Part shown: positions 36,201-47,723 of the stretch, one piece after another
How the letters are laid out: each line of letters begins with the position of its first letter
How positions within the stretch are numbered: the stretch's first letter is position 1
DNA from: Amblyornis subalaris
Lineage: Eukaryota > Chordata > Aves > Passeriformes > Ptilonorhynchidae
DNA: 64,000 nt
Direction: 5' to 3'
NCBI GenBank assembly: GCA_018881555.1
Contig: JACAXG010000251.1
Coordinates: 396,422 to 460,421 of the forward strand
Program-made: the position numbers and the translations under genes
Notes under the pieces: model-generated
Database searches by the model: none
The model's input: the letters and a program-made list of their open reading frames with translations, nothing else
Told to the model about the DNA's origin: nothing

Positions 36201-37699
36201 TTCCCTCTCTGATCTGCCCCTCTGTTTTTACCCATTAGGTGGGAGTGCTGCTCTTTGAAAACCAATACCACTTGATTCATCTTTTCTCTTTGCTTATCTG
36301 TTGCTCTGTAACACAAAAGAACACAGAAAAAGACGACTACTATCCTTGGACACATGTTGAATCTCTATATGCCTAAGCAGTATTTAAAGAAGCTCATACT
36401 TGGTTCAATAGGGTCAAAATTTCATGCATACACAACTAATGTAAAAGCAGCATCAAACAGAGACAAATGAGGAAAAATATAATGCAATAAAGGCAATTAA
36501 TACTCAGTTCTGAAGAGAATGGATCGTAAAATCATTAAATGACTCATCTGTGCTTTCAAGTAACATATCTATGCTATAGCTCAGTGTATTTTCCCCTTGA
36601 TCCAGGTTGTGTCTACAGCTTTATATGTGTAAAGGAAAGGTAAGATAAAGGCAGAATGAGGCAATGAACATATATGAACATAATGAAGAGAATTCTCCCT
36701 AATACAGAGAATCCTCCCTAATACAGAGTGCCATATGAGATGAAGAAAGATTGTGCCCTACGGTTTTTATTTTCTGTAGGAATCAAGTGAGTTTGGTTTG
36801 CAATAATTAGATACATATATTAACTTATTAAAAAAGCTATATAAAAAAGGTTTGTGTGAAGATCAGCTTGGGGTTTTATGTTCATCTTTATGATATTTTA
36901 GCAAATAGAAATCAGGTTATTTAGAAGGGATTTTTATTGTGCTGTTATGTGGGTTTTTAATAGACTTTTTTCTTCTCTCTAGAAGTAGTAATGGAGCAAT
37001 TGATCTACCTGTGACATATGATTATAAAGTACAAAGCTGATTGTTCAGTTTATAAATAGAAAAGCTGGCTCTATTAATTGGAGTCATTTTGCAAGGTCTA
37101 TCCTTTACTCATATTTTCTTCTTCTGTTTTTTAAAATCCAAATGGAAAATAGATGAGAAAGCTTTCAGGGGAAAAAAAAAAAGAAGCAGCCAGAAAGAAA
37201 CTTGGTTTAAGAAGCCCCAAGAAAAGAACAGTTGCTCTAAATTAAGACTGGGAAAAAATATCCTATATGCTTCCAAAAAAACCCCAAAACCAGTTCTTAA
37301 CAAACTTACTAGCGAAACTATTACCAGATCAAGGAGAAACAGAAAAAATTTCCTTCTGCTCTTCTAGAAATTAAAGGCCAGGACTGAAACTTGTTCTTAT
37401 TTTCTATGTCACTTTAAGTAACACTAGATTTTAGGACTTCAAATAGCTATAGATTTTCTTCAATAGTCCATATAAAGAAATAAATATAGTGCAAGGAAAC
37501 TGAGCATCCAATGGCAGGAAGACCGTGGACAGTGGATTAGCAATTATTAACCAATTCCCTCAGTCCCATGGAGTTACGCGTGTTCGTGTTTCTCAGGTGG
37601 TATTGAATCTAATCTTCCTCTACAATGGGAGGGACTTCATTGAGGTTCAGGGACGTGAGAAATGTGAAAAGAGCAATTATCAATGAAAACTTAAGCAAA

Positions 37700-38012
37700 A
37701 AACCTGCTGAGTTCCTCAGTTATCTTCATATTTGTTGTCACCAATTCTCCTGTCTTCTTACTTGGCGGGGGGGGAATGAGAGGTTGTGGTGATTTCTATT
37801 TTCTTTACTCTTCCTTTTCTGAGCAAAGTACCTATAGAAGCCCTTCCTGTTATACTTCACATTCCTTGCCAAATTCAGGTCCAACTGTGCCTTAGCTTTC
37901 CTGAGTCTTCCTCTACATATCTGAGCAGTGTCCTACATTCTTCCTAGGACATCTGTTCCTGATTCCAATGCCTGTGCATTTCCTTCCAAACTTTAGCTTG
38001 ACCAGGAGGTCA
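37700..38012 (-). mobile_element. CR1 LINE fragment, endonuclease-RT linker region
   Basis: Read on the minus strand, this encodes pieces of the linker that joins the endonuclease and RT domains of CR1: NNDLLVKLK (about 37985-38011), then in another frame RKAKAQLDLNLARNVKYNRKG-like sequence (about 37845-37900), then FAQKRKSKENRN. The frame is broken by indels. It has neither the 3' end nor the endonuclease. The neighbouring CR1 3' fragment at 38018 lies on its 5' side, so the two cannot be one colinear copy. Confidence 0.75.
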
Positions 38013-38017
38013 TTATT

Positions 38018-38275
38018 CATAGAACCATAGAATATGCTGAATTGGAAGGGAACCCATCAGAATCATGAAGTTCAACTCCTGGCCCTGCCTGAAAGCATCG
38101 TCCAAACGCTTCTTGAACTCAAACCACTTCCCTGTGAAATCTGTTCCAGTGCACCCCTTGTGTGAAAAGTTTTTCCTGATATCTAACCTAATCCTCCCTT
38201 CTTCTGACATGCTGATTGCCTGTCTTCCTTGCCTGATGTCTTACACATGGGAATGAACAACACTTGTGGTTTAAG
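38018..38275 (-). mobile_element. CR1 LINE, 3' end fragment
   Basis: Minus-strand CR1 3' terminus (tcatagaaccatagaatatg, 38018 onward). It is followed by the 3' region (ttcaactcctggccctgcct near 38069, and 'tttttcctgatatctaacctaatcctccc' near 38169). Similarity fades after about 38215. It probably inserted next to, or into, the linker fragment at 37700-38012. Confidence 0.85.
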
Positions 38276-40562
38276 AAAAATGTACTTAAAGAGCTGTCAC
38301 GTCTCTTATGCTCCTTTATGCACCGAGGACAGTTTTCCAGGGGGCCCCATCCACAAATCCCTTAAACTGAAAGGGTCCTGACTTTAGTCTTCACCTAGTT
38401 TCCCTGAAATACATCAAAGCATGACAACTAAGAAGACAGAACCTTTATGTATAGAGATTTTAAAATAATTTTAGTTATGTCATGTGGAACCTTCATTCCT
38501 TATTAGCCATTAGTGTACACCTATCTACAGAAACGCTTTGATTTTGGGGGTTTGTCTCTTCTTTAATCCAGAGATCAGCCATGATGAACTGCTCTACTTA
38601 AGTGCAGCTTAACTAGTTTAACAGTGACCACCAACACTCAACAGTTACTAAAAGGAAGCAAACATTACTGTGTCTCTTTAAAACAATAGAAATGATTATG
38701 AGGGCTGGCAAATGTCNAAAATTAATCATTGCATATGTGGTATGAGGTTTTGTGATCAAGAGTAGTTGAAACTATTTATTTATTGTCGATTGTACTCTTA
38801 CGCAGTAGAACTGCGTATTGAACATTTTTCTTAATTATTGTATTAATATTTCTGCTTTTTTTGTTTCTTTTTCAGTTTTAGTACAAAAAAGCCCACTTCT
38901 AAACGTTCTGGCTGAAATTTTTGACTGAATTTGAGAGGACTAAAAAAGCCTTTCTTGGTTTTGGACAAAAATTTGAGCTTTGGCTTTCCAGTTTTCTAAG
39001 CAGTTTCCCAGCCTTCAGATTACAGTTTATTCTTCCTGTTGTCATCTCCTGTTGTATGTTAATTTAGATACTAAGATAGAGCTACAGTATGTGTGATTCT
39101 GTATCCTGGTGGCTAGCAAAAAAAATTGCCTATGATCTCTTTGAAAATTTTAAGTTTGTTAAATTTCATAAAATGTGGTAACTATTACCGGAAATACAGA
39201 GAGATTTACAAAGCTTTGGTGTATTCTGTAGCTTTGTGGTCAGGGAAGGCAGGAATNAGAGAAGTTGGGTTTCAGAACTTTTTTTTTATTTTGTAGAAGA
39301 GTAAATTCCAGTAGAAGAAGATTCTTAAGCACAAATTAAATTGTTACATTATTGTTATTTGTTTTGTTTTAATTTTAATTTTATTGTATGCATATAATAC
39401 AGACTTATGAACTGATTTTTCTTATCCTAATGAATTAAATATGCGAGTTTATCCTTTCGTGCTAATTCCAAATAAATGAATAAATGAACGATGTGATAAT
39501 AGATATTATTATAATGCCACTTTTTATAATAGTTGCAACAATTATAATACTCAAGGACAACTGTGAGAAATAGATATAAAGTTGTTGAAAGTTGCACGAA
39601 TGTATTTGTGTGATTTTTCACTGATTGGGCAGCTGTTTGGTTTTGAGTGGTTTTTTTTCATTTTTTAATAAAAATAATATTGAATCTTTTTTCTCTTTTC
39701 GGTCCTTATCACTTTGAACTATTTTGTTAACCCTTTTCAAGGGACAGAATAGCAAACTGTGGCTTAAGATGAGTAGCAATATCACTTAAAATTACAGTAC
39801 ATTTAAGACAATAATCTTATGGTATTCAAGGATCGTAATGCTGCAGGGACTACAAGGTTTTTGATGGTTTTCTGCCTCTTTTTGCATTATCCCCTATATT
39901 TCTGTCAAAATACCCATATGCATAATAAATTCAGAAAAGTGTTCATGAATATCAAAGAGGACTTACCTCTGAGAATTTTTACGTAACATTTTTATTGTAT
40001 GGTGAGTTCTTTCCACAAAATTCAGTCTCTATTGGAATTTTGCTCATACAATTATATTGTCATCAATTAACATTAGCTATATGTCACCTATTTAATTAAT
40101 TTTCTTATAAATCATGGAAATTTTGATCTTTGCTGTTGTTTAATCTTGGAAACATTCACTTGGGAATTTTATCTTAACCTCTCTTTTTGACTCCATTTTT
40201 CTTTAAAATAATAAAGGAAATATCTTTCAAACATGACAAGGCCTGAAGAATTTCAACAGTTACTGTTACACTTTGTCATTCTGGGTGGGATTCAACTTAT
40301 GTATGGGGGAAGAGGACATTGTATGGTTGGGCTTTTAGCCAACAGGACTTTGAAGTACTCCAGTCAGAAAATCCATGATTAACACATATACAAATATATT
40401 GCTTCCAGAGTAGTCACAATTGGCAAATAACAGAAATTTTGAGACTATTTGACTTATAAGTTCATCCTACATATTTTTTTGAGGAAACTAGTACAGAATC
40501 ATATTTTCTTATCTGTTGAATTTGAATTTGTCTGTTTATCATAGCTTTTAATCAACATATAT
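38276..40562. other. Unassigned AT-rich DNA
   Basis: No gene or repeat is recognised in about 2.3 kb. Ns lie at 38717 and 39257. Confidence 0.5.
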
Positions 40563-41096
40563 TGTTCTGGTTGGGGAGTTTAGTGCCACGTTGGCATGGC
40601 TAGGTTGCTCTTATATACCGCTGACATCGTCACTGGGGGGTGCGGTTTCAGGAGGAAGAAGAGATGAGCACACGACGCGATGTGGGCCATCTGGCTTTCG
40701 CGGGTTTAGCTATTGTTTTCCATTCTCCCAGGATCAGGGATGGGGAAAGAGCCAGCAGTGCAGGGACAGTTGCCATCTTGTCTTTGTCCCGGGGGCCATA
40801 TGGACGTGACCTACAGAGAGTTTCCACCATCTTGTCTTTGTCCCAGCAGCCACATGGAACTAAATCAAGATGGTGAACACTTTTTTCCTGGGTAAAGCAT
40901 CTTTTTATTTTGTATACTTTTATTCTTAATATTGCTGCTGTTACTGTGCATTTCTTATTCTATTGCCTTTTTGCTTTCCATAAATTGCTATCTCAACCCA
41001 TAGTCTCTGCATCCGTCCCTCTCATACCGGAAGGGGCGGGGGAAAGGGGAGTGGCTTATTTGAAGTTTAATTTCCGGATGGTATTAAACCACAACA
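40563..41096 (+). mobile_element. Avian ERV LTR, plus sense
   Basis: Starts TGTTCTGGTTGGGG and ends ATTAAACCACAACA, with TG...CA termini. The 3' third (ccataccggaagg-like GC-rich stretch, then 'gtggcttatttg...taaaccacaaca') matches a bird LTR ending I recognise. It retains more CpG (cacgacgcgatg, ttcgcggg) than its surroundings, which suggests a younger insertion. A TATA-like TATATA lies at 40612-40617. CCATCTTGTCTTTGTCCC occurs twice, at 40773-40790 and 40827-40844, a 54-bp internal duplication. The flanking bases do not give a clear TSD. Frames of 60-78 residues are by-products. No internal retroviral sequence adjoins it. Confidence 0.72.
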
Positions 41097-43369
41097 GTCG
41101 TCGAGAAGTATATATTCTCCGTACATATATAGTATTATGTAATCATAATTCATACCATAAATTTAATATCTTGAAGAATAGGGGTAGGGTTTACCTGCCC
41201 TTTTCGTTACCCTCATTTTAGTCTCTGACAAAAAATGTAAAATAAGGGGACGTTCTCAATTACTTCAACTGAGGAGAATAGAGAAAGACCGGGATACTTA
41301 TAATGATTAGCAGAAAGCTTTTTCTTCAGGGATAAAAGTGAATTTTTAAAGAAGTGAGTAGTCAGACATATACCACAATAGTAGAGTACTTAGCCTTTCC
41401 TGGAGGGTGATGGCTTAGCAGTGTGAGCAAGCAGCTTGAAATCTTTAGTATCCCTGGAGCTCACAGAATCAACTCTAGCCAGGTTTATCTGAGTTCTTCA
41501 TCTTTATATCTTCAAGGTAAGTAAACAATTTCAAGCAGCTTGGCGTGCACACTATTTTTCAAAAAAGGTCTATAAAGCCAAGGCTAGACTTGAGTCCTAT
41601 GAAGTATTTTTCCATATCCATCTGCATTGATGCCACAAAGAAAATGATTTAAAAATTTTAAATATTACTAGCTAAAAATAGCTGACAGGTCTGGGAGAAG
41701 TGGTTAATTAGGATGTCTCCTGGTGAAATGAATTTGTATTCTAGTGGACAATTATCTTCATTCTTGTAAGAATGACCAAGAAATCAATGAGGGATATATC
41801 CATTATCAAAGGGTCAGTGACACTTAAGTAACTTAGAGGAAAAATGGTAAGGATTTCTAGACACACATTTGAATTTTTTTTTCAACGCAAGCTAATTGAA
41901 GGGTAATAAAGACATTATTTAAAAATATGAAAAAGGAAGTTCTTGACTACTACTGAACACTACTAGGAATTAGAATCATATTTCTAAAATCCTTTGAAAA
42001 GTATGCAATAAAATTCTGAAAACTTTCTTTTTTACCCAAATGATACTGCAGCTCTTTATGGAGATAGAGGTACCAGATTAAAACTTCATTCAGTGCTTGC
42101 CTTTGAGTCAATTTAAGTCAATTGAGCCAAAATGTCTTTAAGTTAATCTCAAATGGAGTTAACCTAAATCAACCAAAACAAGGACACTGTAACTTTGTGA
42201 AGACTTGATCTTGATGCTGATTGGTGTTGACACTTTATCAATGTTTCTAAATTTTCTTGTTTGCCATCTTTTCCAGCTTGTTATTTTCTTTCTTCATTGA
42301 TTTCAATTAATATATTTTCCATGAGTTTCCACTCTTCTCATGCTTACATCTATAAATAAATAAAATAGTAGAGACCTTCATAACCCAGACCTCCAAACCA
42401 TTTCCAGTCATTAATAGTCACATTTAGCTATTAGTATCTATGAAAAACAACTTTTTTCTTTTAGTTCTTTTTCGTGTCTTTGGATCAATAACTGGATAAA
42501 TACATGAATATCTAAAATTAAAATCAAATGCAGACACATTTTAGTAGGTGTTAGAGTTCCTGCCCCAGTTACTCTGATGCTTAGTCCAGTTTTTAAAACA
42601 TTGAAATAACTGAAATAAGGTGTATTTTCTTCTTTCACAATTAGCAAAGATAATTGCATTAGCAGGGAATGAACTTCTGAATATAAGTCTAAAAAACAGA
42701 ATGAAAATTGAAAAGAAAAACTGAGAAATCTGAAGAGATTTCCAAATATATCCACTTTAAAGGTTCAGATTGCTCCCGGAAACTTTGGTTTTCAAAGCAA
42801 AGCAGGGTGAAGATCAGAAAATGTGATCAAAATATTAAAGAAAAAGGTTTTTAGGATGCTGCCAGTTGTGCTTGCAACAGCCTTCAAACTCAAAGGAAAA
42901 AAAAATTATAAGATAATATGGCTACTTAAATGAATATGTGTTTTGCTATACTGGGGCCATTCTACTCAGATTTGCAAGACTGAGTCCTAAAAAGACATTA
43001 TCCATGAGGTGTCTCAGAACAGCTGATTCAATGATTAGTTGGCTTTAAGTCATCAGAGAAAGATGTCATATACTCTGCTGGACACTGATATCATTCTAAA
43101 TGCTCTGAGGACAGCCAAGGTTTAAAGACAGGAGCTCTTTCAAAGGTCTGATGGCTATGTAACTGCATTAGAGACACTTTTTCCAAAGATTTATGCATTT
43201 TCATGGAAATGTCAGTGTGCAGAGGGTCTGAAATACTCTTCGCATTGATGTTGTGAGAGGGTGAGTATTCTGCTCTTGTAAACAAAAGTATTTATACCAT
43301 ATTGCAAGAATCTATTAAAAATAAAACTGTAATAAACAATGGCCTTATGATTCAATGATAAAGCATTAA
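41097..43369. other. Unassigned AT-rich DNA
   Basis: No gene or repeat is recognised in about 2.3 kb. The 105-residue minus frame at 42438-42755 has no family resemblance. Confidence 0.5.
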
Positions 43370-43374
43370 GTTGG
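43370..43374. repeat. Target-site duplication, left copy (GTTGG)
   Basis: Directly precedes the TG terminus and is repeated exactly at 44391-44395 after the CA terminus. Confidence 0.87.
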
Positions 43375-44390
43375 TGTCAGAGACTGGAAAAAGTGATCTG
43401 TTTCGAGACATCTTGGGAGCTTGGAATGTGTAGTAGGGGGTGGGTCAGGCCCTGCTTTGGTGGAGTGGTGCCCTGGCCCCCCTACCCACCAGCCCCTCAG
43501 TGTCTGTCAATCATGGCACATTGGAGGCAGCCCTCAGTGTCACCTAACCCACCCCTCAGTGGCCAAGAGACTGGAAATCCCAGCTGGGAGGAAGGCCCAG
43601 GATGGGCCAAGGCTTTAAGAAACCTCACCACGAGGCCAGCAGGTTGTCTTTAACGGTACCTTCATCTTGGAGCTTTACATTGCTGGAACCCAGGAGTTGG
43701 TGGCTTGTGGATGCTGAAAAGCTTTAGCAGAGAAATTTTCCAGCTTCTTGCACTCTGTGAGAAGCTGTCCTTTCTCATAGAAGCTATGTAAACAGCAAGA
43801 TGTTTTTCTAACGACACTTCTTCATATCATACACTTGTGGACTTGTTATTATACCGAATGCACAAATATTTTGAGTAAGGAGTTACAAGAACCTGGCCAA
43901 TCATCCTGAGAGGTGGATGGCCGAGGGACCAATGACCTTATGACTTTCAAGCATACTAAAGGTATAAACTAGGTCTTTATATTAATAAATAAATCCACTT
44001 TTCACAGACTCCTGGATTGTGATTATGTCGTGATTCCTCTCCGTCCCCGGGAAAACAGCGACATCAGCTATATCTGTTTTTCTATATCTCTCCTGTCTTT
44101 CTGTTTTCCTCCCTTTCTTCTTCTTCTTCTTCTAACTCTCTTATCACGGAACATAACATCGAATGGGTTATAAGGTTTTCTATGTTCAATGGGNGAAGTT
44201 TATACTGTGATAAGTGATGTTATGTAGCATTTACTCTTTTGCTAATGTTCCTTAATTTTCTATAGTTTACCAGTAAACTTATGTGTGGTTTTACCTCTTG
44301 AGAATATTTGGTTGGAATTTTCTCCTTTGTGCCTACCCAGAGCAAAAGAACCTTGGTTTGGCCCTAGGTTTAAGTGACCGGGGTGTAACA
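43375..44390 (+). mobile_element. Solo LTR, 1016 bp, with perfect 5-bp TSD
   Basis: Begins TGTCAGAGACTGG and ends GACCGGGGTGTAACA, flanked on both sides by GTTGG (43370-43374 and 44391-44395). TG...CA termini, a 5-bp duplication and the absence of internal retroviral sequence identify a solo LTR. In + orientation a TATA-like GGTATAAACT (43961-43970) is followed by AATAAA (43984-43989), consistent with promoter and polyadenylation signals, though they are close together. A CTT trinucleotide tract lies at about 44115-44133 and an N at 44194. The same family's first 65 bp occur at 7641. The 5-bp TSD suggests an ERVL-like class. I cannot give a named family. Confidence 0.88.
43984..43989 (+). promoter_or_regulatory. 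LTR polyadenylation signal AATAAA
   Basis: AATAAA lies about 20 bp downstream of a TATA-like TATAAA (43963-43968) inside the solo LTR. It supports + orientation. A second AATAAA overlaps at 43988-43993. Confidence 0.5.
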
Positions 44391-44395
44391 GTTGG
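44391..44395. repeat. Target-site duplication, right copy (GTTGG)
   Basis: Exact match to 43370-43374, directly after the CA terminus of the 1016-bp LTR. Confidence 0.87.
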
Positions 44396-45945
44396 GCAGC
44401 AAGAAATCTAGCTTCTTTTACTGACCCAGGCAAGTTCCGCAGTGACCTTGAACATTGAACTTAATTCCTCATGCTCTTGCTTTAATTGTCTCCCTTTGTT
44501 TATGTTGTAAGGACAAGCAACTCCTGCAATTACTTTAGGCAGGACCTAACACAAGGAGTCTTGTGAATCATCTGCAGCATCTGAGGCATAGCCTTATGTA
44601 AGAAACAAAAAAAGTGAAAAATTAATGAAGAATTTTGAATATTATATCTTTAAATATTTATTCTAGTCAAATGATGTGATACAAAAAGGTATAACATATA
44701 AAAAAAGAAAAAAACAAAGAAAAATTTATAAAAAAATATGTGCTGGGCCAATAACAATAAGGTTGAAATTTCTATTGGTACACTACTGCTTGACTTCCAC
44801 TGAAACTGAAGCATTTTGCATTTTTGGTGAAATGTTTTAATATCAGCAGTTTACATATTACCTCTTCCCACTCCTGAGAAAATATATCTTTATTAATTCT
44901 AAAATTCGCTAATGCCTCTTTTAAACACTTATGCATTTCTTCTATGAAGACCTTTATGTATGAATATTCTCTCCAAGTATTTTATTATTCTAAACAAAGA
45001 AGATGAAAATATTTCATCTTCCAAAATATTTGTAAAGAACATATGATTACAAAAATTTTGAGTTAGTAACAGGCCAAAAAAGCATCAGACAGAAATACAA
45101 GTTACATTTTGAACAGATCCCGTCTAAAGTCATAGGCCAAGCAGCATAGATTGGCTGTCCTGCTAGCGTTTAACCTTATTTATCAAAGTCCATTGTTCTC
45201 TAGTGTACCCAAGCCTGTGCAGGAAGAATCCCTTCTCCGTCTTTCAGCAAAGATCCCAGGACACGAAAGGCTAAGTGGAAACTTGTCCCCACCCTACTCT
45301 TCATGAAGAATTCTTGGCTGTGTGCCCAGAGAAACACTAAAAGCATGTATAAAGCAGGGTTACAAGGAATCTTTTATAGAAGCATTTTAATTGCATTATT
45401 ATGAATGTTTTTCTGTATTAATAGTTTGGACCACTTAAACATTCTTTGGATTAAGGGTAAATTCTCTGCTCAGATTTCCTCTTTCCACTCAGAACATGAC
45501 AGAATTGATCAAAGTTTAAAAAACTGAAATGCAATTCACATTTTATTATATTCTTACTTCTCTGTTTTCATGGAGTACCACATCAATAAAGCAAATAGTT
45601 CTTTATCACAAATTGGTTTTACATTTTGATTTACTTTGAAAAAGAGAATGCCAATATTTGGCCAGAGTAATTATTTAAATCTGTACTATATGTTTTTACT
45701 GAGCTTATCTGTTTTACCCAAGTAACTGGTTTCAATAAACGTATAAAAATTAGTAAAACTAATACGTATATGAAAGTATTTTTAAAGCTATAAATACAAC
45801 ACATTATTGTTTATGCTTGGAATAGAGGATGTCAAACATTTTTTTTACAGAATTATTCATAACTAAGGCTCTGTAAGTTTAGGCAAATAAACTGTAAGTA
45901 CATATGAAAAGTTCCCTTCATATCTATGAAAATGACACTGCTATA
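44396..45945. other. Unassigned AT-rich DNA
   Basis: No gene or transposable element is recognised. The stretch 45115-45330 is less AT-rich and could be an old repeat, but I cannot place it. Confidence 0.4.
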
Positions 45946-46800
45946 TTAAATTTTACTGCAAAGAGCAGTAGTCCGAGTGAAAACCTGTATGACTAAGAGT
46001 AGCAAAACATCCTCATCTTGCAGGATTTGCCTCTTATCCACCTCAAAGCCTGGCTTGTAGCCTTCCGGTGATGATAGTTCACTCCCTCTGTACCAGCCAT
46101 AACACACCCAAAAATTCACCTCCTCCCCTGGAGGGCACAAACCCGGCCTCAACAAAGCACCCCGGTGCCTCCACAAATGAACAAATGTTTTGAGTCATTA
46201 ATCATTAATAGTCCAGTTTCTCACGTCAGCCCAGTGACTCAAAACAGTTGATAATTTCTCCTCTTCTGCTGCTCACTTAAATTCTCCTCTTCTGCTGCTC
46301 ACTCCATATCTTCTTCAAGGTGGTGATTTTCACATAGTGGACAGAAGGACATAAGTGAGAAGAAAGAGAGAAGAGAGACAACGCAAATCATTGTCCAACA
46401 CAATGTGGTTACCGAAATGAAAAATAAAACAGTGAGCATCAGGAGAAATCATAAGGTGGGATTAGATTGTAACAACTGACAGGGTATAACAGTATCTGAA
46501 TAGTTAAAATCACATCCTTCGATATTAACAAAGTTACAAAAATCAGGATTTAATACTGACACAAACTCAATTCTCATTATCCACAGCCCGCTACCCCATA
46601 AATCCCAAGGATTGGAGTGTTCTTTAATAGGTAGTAGGTGTGAGGGACTCCACAATACTGTGTCTCTTGGATGTGGGCCCAATGTCTTGAAACTAGCCAT
46701 AGAATTACACAGCAGGTTCTGATTTTTAAATTCTGTAGAGGGGTATCCCCACCTGCCAAATCTCAAGGGTATCTTCAGGTCCCATAATACAATTGATTAC
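45946..46800 (-). other. Less AT-rich region with minus-strand frames, possible retroelement remnant
   Basis: About 850 bp that differs in texture from the AT-rich flanks. On the minus strand it has frames of 105 residues (46449-46766) and 76 residues (45946-46176). A hydrophobic run of about 30 residues, of membrane-span type, is readable on the minus strand just downstream of the first frame (about 46348-46450). An exact 20-bp repeat (attctcctcttctgctgctc) occurs at about 46254 and 46281. The arrangement could be a decayed ERV 3' coding region, but I recognise no motif and offer this only as a possibility. Confidence 0.22.
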
Positions 46801-46971
46801 CTTTGCACACTTAAGTGTGAATGGGTTTGTTGAGAAGCTATGTTAACAGGGTTCCCTCACAACTCCATCCATATATAGTTGGACAAATTTTATAGTTAAT
46901 GCTCCTGCTTCAGTGGGTAATTCTATACATCATGAAAAATTAAGTTTTAGCATAAAAAATTCTCATACACA

Positions 46972-47349
46972 TTGGGAGTCTACTATAAGCCTTCTAGCCA
47001 GGAGGATGATGCTGACAAATTATTCTTCGAAGAACTAAGGGAATCTTCCAAGTCAACTGCCCTCATCCTTATGGGGGAATTCAACTTGCCAGAAATTAAC
47101 TGGGATTATAACACAACTGGTACAATGCAGGCCAGAATATTCCTAAAAAACCTGGATGACAACTTTATGGAACAGGTTCTAAGGAAGCCAACTCAGAAAG
47201 ATGACCACCTTGATCTACTGTTTGTCAACAGACAGGATCTCCTGAGTGAGGTGGACATTTGCAGCCATCTTGGCCACTGTGTCAATGAAGCGATTGAGTT
47301 TAAAATCTCTGTTGACAGGAGGAAAAGTGCCAGCAAAACCTCAACTTAA
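46972..47349 (+). pseudogene. CR1 AP-endonuclease domain remnant
   Basis: A 125-residue frame matching the C-terminal half of the apurinic/apyrimidinic-type endonuclease that nicks target DNA for CR1 insertion. It opens with VYYKPSSQEDDADKLFFEEL and has LILMGEFNLPEINW, where the family has GDFN (aspartate changed to glutamate). Near the end HLGHCVNEAIEFKI occupies the place of the catalytic SDH motif, so both that aspartate and that histidine are lost. The N-terminal half of the domain is missing because of 5' truncation. Inactive. Confidence 0.85.
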
Positions 47350-47501
47350 GACATGAGGAGAGCAGACTACAGGCTGCTCAGGGAATTACTAAGGTCCCCT
47401 GAGAAAATGCTTTTGCAGGTGCTGGGGTCCATCAGTGCTGGTCACTTTTTAAACATCACCTCCTAAGAGCACACAAGCAGGCAATTCTCAAATGTCAGAA
47501 G

Positions 47502-47723
47502 TTGAGCAGGCAAGGCAGAAGGCCAGCTTGGCTGAACAGAGATCTTCTCTTGGAAATAAGGCAAAAAAGGAAGGTGCATCCCCGGTGGAAGCAAGGTGAG
47601 GTGACATGGGAAGAATATAGAGAAGCTACTTGCTACTGTAGGGAGAAAATTCATGCATCCAAAGGTCAGTTGGAGTTGAAGCTGGCCAGAAGTGTGGAGA
47701 ACAATAGAAAGAGTTTTTTCTAG
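47502..47723 (+). pseudogene. CR1 endonuclease-RT linker remnant
   Basis: A 73-residue frame with GRRPAWLNRDLLLEIRQKRK, then WKQGEVTWEEYREATCYCRE and GQLELKLARSVENNRKSFF. This is the conserved linker between the endonuclease and RT of CR1. It ends at a stop within the element. The homologous region survives separately at 37700-38012. Confidence 0.85.

Larger units (their letters stand above)
31961..37699. other. Unassigned AT-rich DNA
   Basis: About 5.7 kb, one of the longest stretches without a recognisable transposable element or gene. Small items: a short AT-rich hairpin and tandem pair at 32238-32318, a TTCG-loop hairpin at 33241-33260, and T/G-rich tracts near 34880-34925. The 92-residue frame at 37089-37367 is lysine-rich from A-rich DNA and has no family resemblance. 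Confidence 0.5.

Noticed and set aside
46449..46766. 105-residue minus frame as a retroviral coding remnant
   Set aside because: No conserved motif or known cleavage or catalytic signature is visible. It is kept only as a low-confidence possibility for the region.
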